This document shows, piece by piece, positions 32,471 to 33,716 of a DNA stretch of 33,716 nucleotides (positions are counted from its first letter, which is position 1; every line of letters begins with the position of its first letter). Source of the stretch: an uncultured Lachnoclostridium sp. (GTDB lineage Bacteria > Bacillota > Clostridia > Lachnospirales > Lachnospiraceae); the NCBI GenBank assembly GCA_905212635.1, contig CAJMFH010000029.1, positions 1-33,716 on the forward strand. The letters run 5' to 3'. The notes beneath the pieces are model-generated. The model was not told where the DNA came from and searched no databases. It worked only from the letters and a program-made list of their open reading frames with translations. The position numbers and the translations under genes were made by a program.

Positions 32471-33382
32471 ATGACTGGAACTGAGATTATACAGTTTGTG
32501 GCTAATAATGTTTCTACATTTTTTTCACCAGTTAATGTGATAGCTGGCTCGTTATTTACTGCGATTTTTTTAAGAAAAAATACTGCAACTCAGGAATTTG
32601 AAAAAATTAAGGCTGGAAAATTTCAAGAAGTGGCAGATGAATTGCTTGAGTCTGGTAAGATGACATATACAGAATTTTATAAAGCTAACAATTTTTTAAG
32701 TGTAGCAAAAAAGGCGGATAGAATATATGCTGATATGAAACACAATGATGAAGCTAACATTGAGCATAATTTTGATTGGTTTATGAGATTTTACGAGATA
32801 GTAGGAAATATAAGTGATGAAAAAGTCCAAGACATATGGGCTAGAATAATGGCTGGTGAAATTAACAAACCGAATTCATATTCGTTAAAGACGATTGATA
32901 TACTAAAAAATATCGGTAAGCAAGAAACAGAATTATTTTCCAATATTTTGTCTTGTTGTGTATCAAACGGATTTAATGTATTTTTGCCGAATTATGATGA
33001 ATACTTGGAAAAGTGTGGAATTACTTATTCACAGATTATGTTATTGAGTGAGATTGATTTGATATACAATGATGCAAGTATTGTATGGAATGTTTCGGTA
33101 TCTAATCAGGAAAAAATACTGTTTGTTAATAATAGAAGAATAGTAACACTCAAATCAAAAAATGATGATGCCATAAAAATCCAAATTAAGCAGTTTCCTC
33201 TTACAGAGGTTGGAAAGGAGTTAGCTACGCTTGTAGCTTCGACATTGAGTGATGATAAATTTACTGAGTTTGCCAAAAACCTTAATTGTGAAGATGCTAA
33301 TATCGAAGTACAAGTTCATGATATTGTTAATATTGTTGGTGATAGCATTGAGTATAAGCGGGATAATATTATTATAAATTAA
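32471..33382 (+). CDS. DUF2806 family protein
   Basis: A 303-residue protein starting at ATG 32471 (GGAGG at 32461-32465). The N-terminus has a short hydrophobic stretch (VNVIAGSLFTAIFL, ~15-35) that could touch the membrane, then a charged helical region. The DUF2806 core is clear: NFDWFMRFYEIVGNISDEK, then VQDIWARIMAGEINKPNSYS and LKTIDILKNIGKQE. The C-terminal half (SCCVSNGFNVFLPNYDEYL, ... LTEVGKELATLV) looks like a winged-helix-type or sensor region. The biochemical role is unknown. In other genomes such proteins are scattered in accessory regions, in keeping with the toxin-antitoxin and nuclease genes here. Strongly AT-rich codon use points to horizontal transfer. Confidence 0.78.
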   Translation: MTGTEIIQFVANNVSTFFSPVNVIAGSLFTAIFLRKNTATQEFEKIKAGKFQEVADELLESGKMTYTEFYKANNFLSVAKKADRIYADMKHNDEANIEHNFDWFMRFYEIVGNISDEKVQDIWARIMAGEINKPNSYSLKTIDILKNIGKQETELFSNILSCCVSNGFNVFLPNYDEYLEKCGITYSQIMLLSEIDLIYNDASIVWNVSVSNQEKILFVNNRRIVTLKSKNDDAIKIQIKQFPLTEVGKELATLVASTLSDDKFTEFAKNLNCEDANIEVQVHDIVNIVGDSIEYKRDNIIIN

Positions 33383-33384
33383 TT

Positions 33385-33480
33385 ATGTTTGAGGGTGAGC
33401 GTTATGTGGAGTGCTATTTGGTAAAAAATAACGTGTGTGTGGCAAGAGATAAAATAGAAGTGCCAATAGGTACACTCTAA
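33385..33480 (+). CDS. Possible small protein of 31 residues
   Basis: ATG 33385 to TAA 33480, two bases after the DUF2806 stop, encodes MFEGERYVECYLVKNNVCVA and eleven further residues. The composition is protein-like, but no clear ribosome site is present, so it would rely on coupling to DUF2806. No family is recognised, and it may be the end of a degraded gene. Confidence 0.3.
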   Translation: MFEGERYVECYLVKNNVCVARDKIEVPIGTL

Positions 33481-33484
33481 ATCC

Positions 33485-33537
33485 TTAGTAGTAAGCCTTT
33501 CCGTTTTACTACTAATTTTACTACTAACAGGTAGTAA
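33485..33537. repeat. Cluster of short inverted and direct repeats
   Basis: TTAGTAGTAA (33485-33494) is the reverse complement of two direct copies of TTACTACTAA (33506-33515 and 33518-33527). The second copy also forms TTACTAC-N6-GTAGTAA (33518-33537), a 7-bp dyad around a 6-bp spacer, the geometry of a tyrosine-recombinase core site. The repeats lie in a 334-bp stretch with no solid gene. Confidence 0.6.
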
Positions 33538-33603
33538 TAACTTGCTCAATTCTGCTCTGATTTGTCATAATCACACATTTTAGAGCAAAATCTAAATAAT
33601 AGA

Positions 33604-33639
33604 AAAACGCCCGAAATTCCTTGCAAATTATGGCGTTTT
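33604..33639. repeat. Inverted repeat, possible hairpin
   Basis: AAAACGCC (33604-33611) and GGCGTTTT (33632-33639) are perfect complements around a 20-nt loop. It may be a bidirectional terminator or part of an attachment region. Confidence 0.5.
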
Positions 33640-33665
33640 CAGGGAAAAACAAGGAGAAAAAAAGT

Positions 33666-33716
33666 TTGAAAAAAAGAAATTTTAGACAACCAAGAAACAA
33701 AGGACATAGCAAATAA
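33666..33716 (+). CDS. Possible 16-residue basic peptide at the right edge
   Basis: AAGGAG (33651-33656) lies 9 bp before TTG 33666. The frame encodes MKKRNFRQPRNKGHSK and stops with TAA at the last base of the window. The good ribosome-site spacing is the only support. Confidence 0.2.
   Translation: MKKRNFRQPRNKGHSK

Noticed and set aside
33524..33712. 62-codon minus-strand frame at the right edge
   Set aside because: It runs through the palindromes, is Phe/Leu-rich by base composition, and has no ribosome site or recognised family.

Overview
The window reads as low-to-medium-GC Clostridia DNA, most likely a butyrate-forming gut Lachnospiraceae (Roseburia/Coprococcus/Agathobacter-like). 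This rests on the bcd-etfB-etfA cluster, strong AGGAGG ribosome sites, near-consensus -35/-10 promoters with 17-bp spacers, and large Lys-rich secreted proteins with YDG/MBG-type, Big2-like and Pro/Thr-linker modules. The species is an inference; no rRNA or tRNA lies in the window.

Layout. 1-2355: 3' end of butyryl-CoA dehydrogenase with both electron-transfer flavoprotein subunits, closed by a terminator. 2369-5841: a family-2 glycosyltransferase, a NodB-like deacetylase and an SGNH hydrolase, plausibly glycan synthesis or decoration; the SGNH gene has a leader with a promoter followed by an intrinsic terminator. 5838-8631: a LysR regulator divergent from a secreted GH5 endoglucanase, then a cupin-like DUF4867-type protein. 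8737-13644: a two-ATPase metal-efflux locus. An ArsR/SmtB repressor, a free HMA domain, a ZntA/CadA-type ATPase and a CsoR repressor form one operon under a palindromic operator; a CsoR-type box sits inside the promoter of a second P1B ATPase with an unusual last membrane helix. 13785-25235: two giant secreted surface proteins, a cytoplasmic GH2 beta-galactosidase, and a GLUG-type secreted protein broken by one in-frame TAG. 26136-29051: a multimodular GH8 xylan-active enzyme.

From 25350 onward, apart from the GH8 gene, the DNA becomes AT-rich and accessory. It holds a NYN/PIN-like nuclease, a DUF3791 / DUF3990 (ADP-ribosyltransferase-like) / DUF3791 trio with ATGA overlaps, a decayed DUF1016 (YhcG, PDDEXK) nuclease, a hemerythrin with one iron ligand replaced, a 197-bp MITE-like element with 16-bp terminal inverted repeats and a TTAT duplication, an MNT/HEPN toxin-antitoxin pair, a frameshifted lipoprotein, a DUF2806 protein, and clustered inverted repeats at the right edge that could be a recombinase site.

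How the genes work together: the catabolic part combines secreted beta-glucan and xylan hydrolases with an intracellular beta-galactosidase, feeding a butyrate pathway. The metal locus is internally wired through two repressors. The right end looks like a conflict-system island undergoing decay. The best candidate for an under-described system is the three-gene DUF3791-DUF3990-DUF3791 operon.
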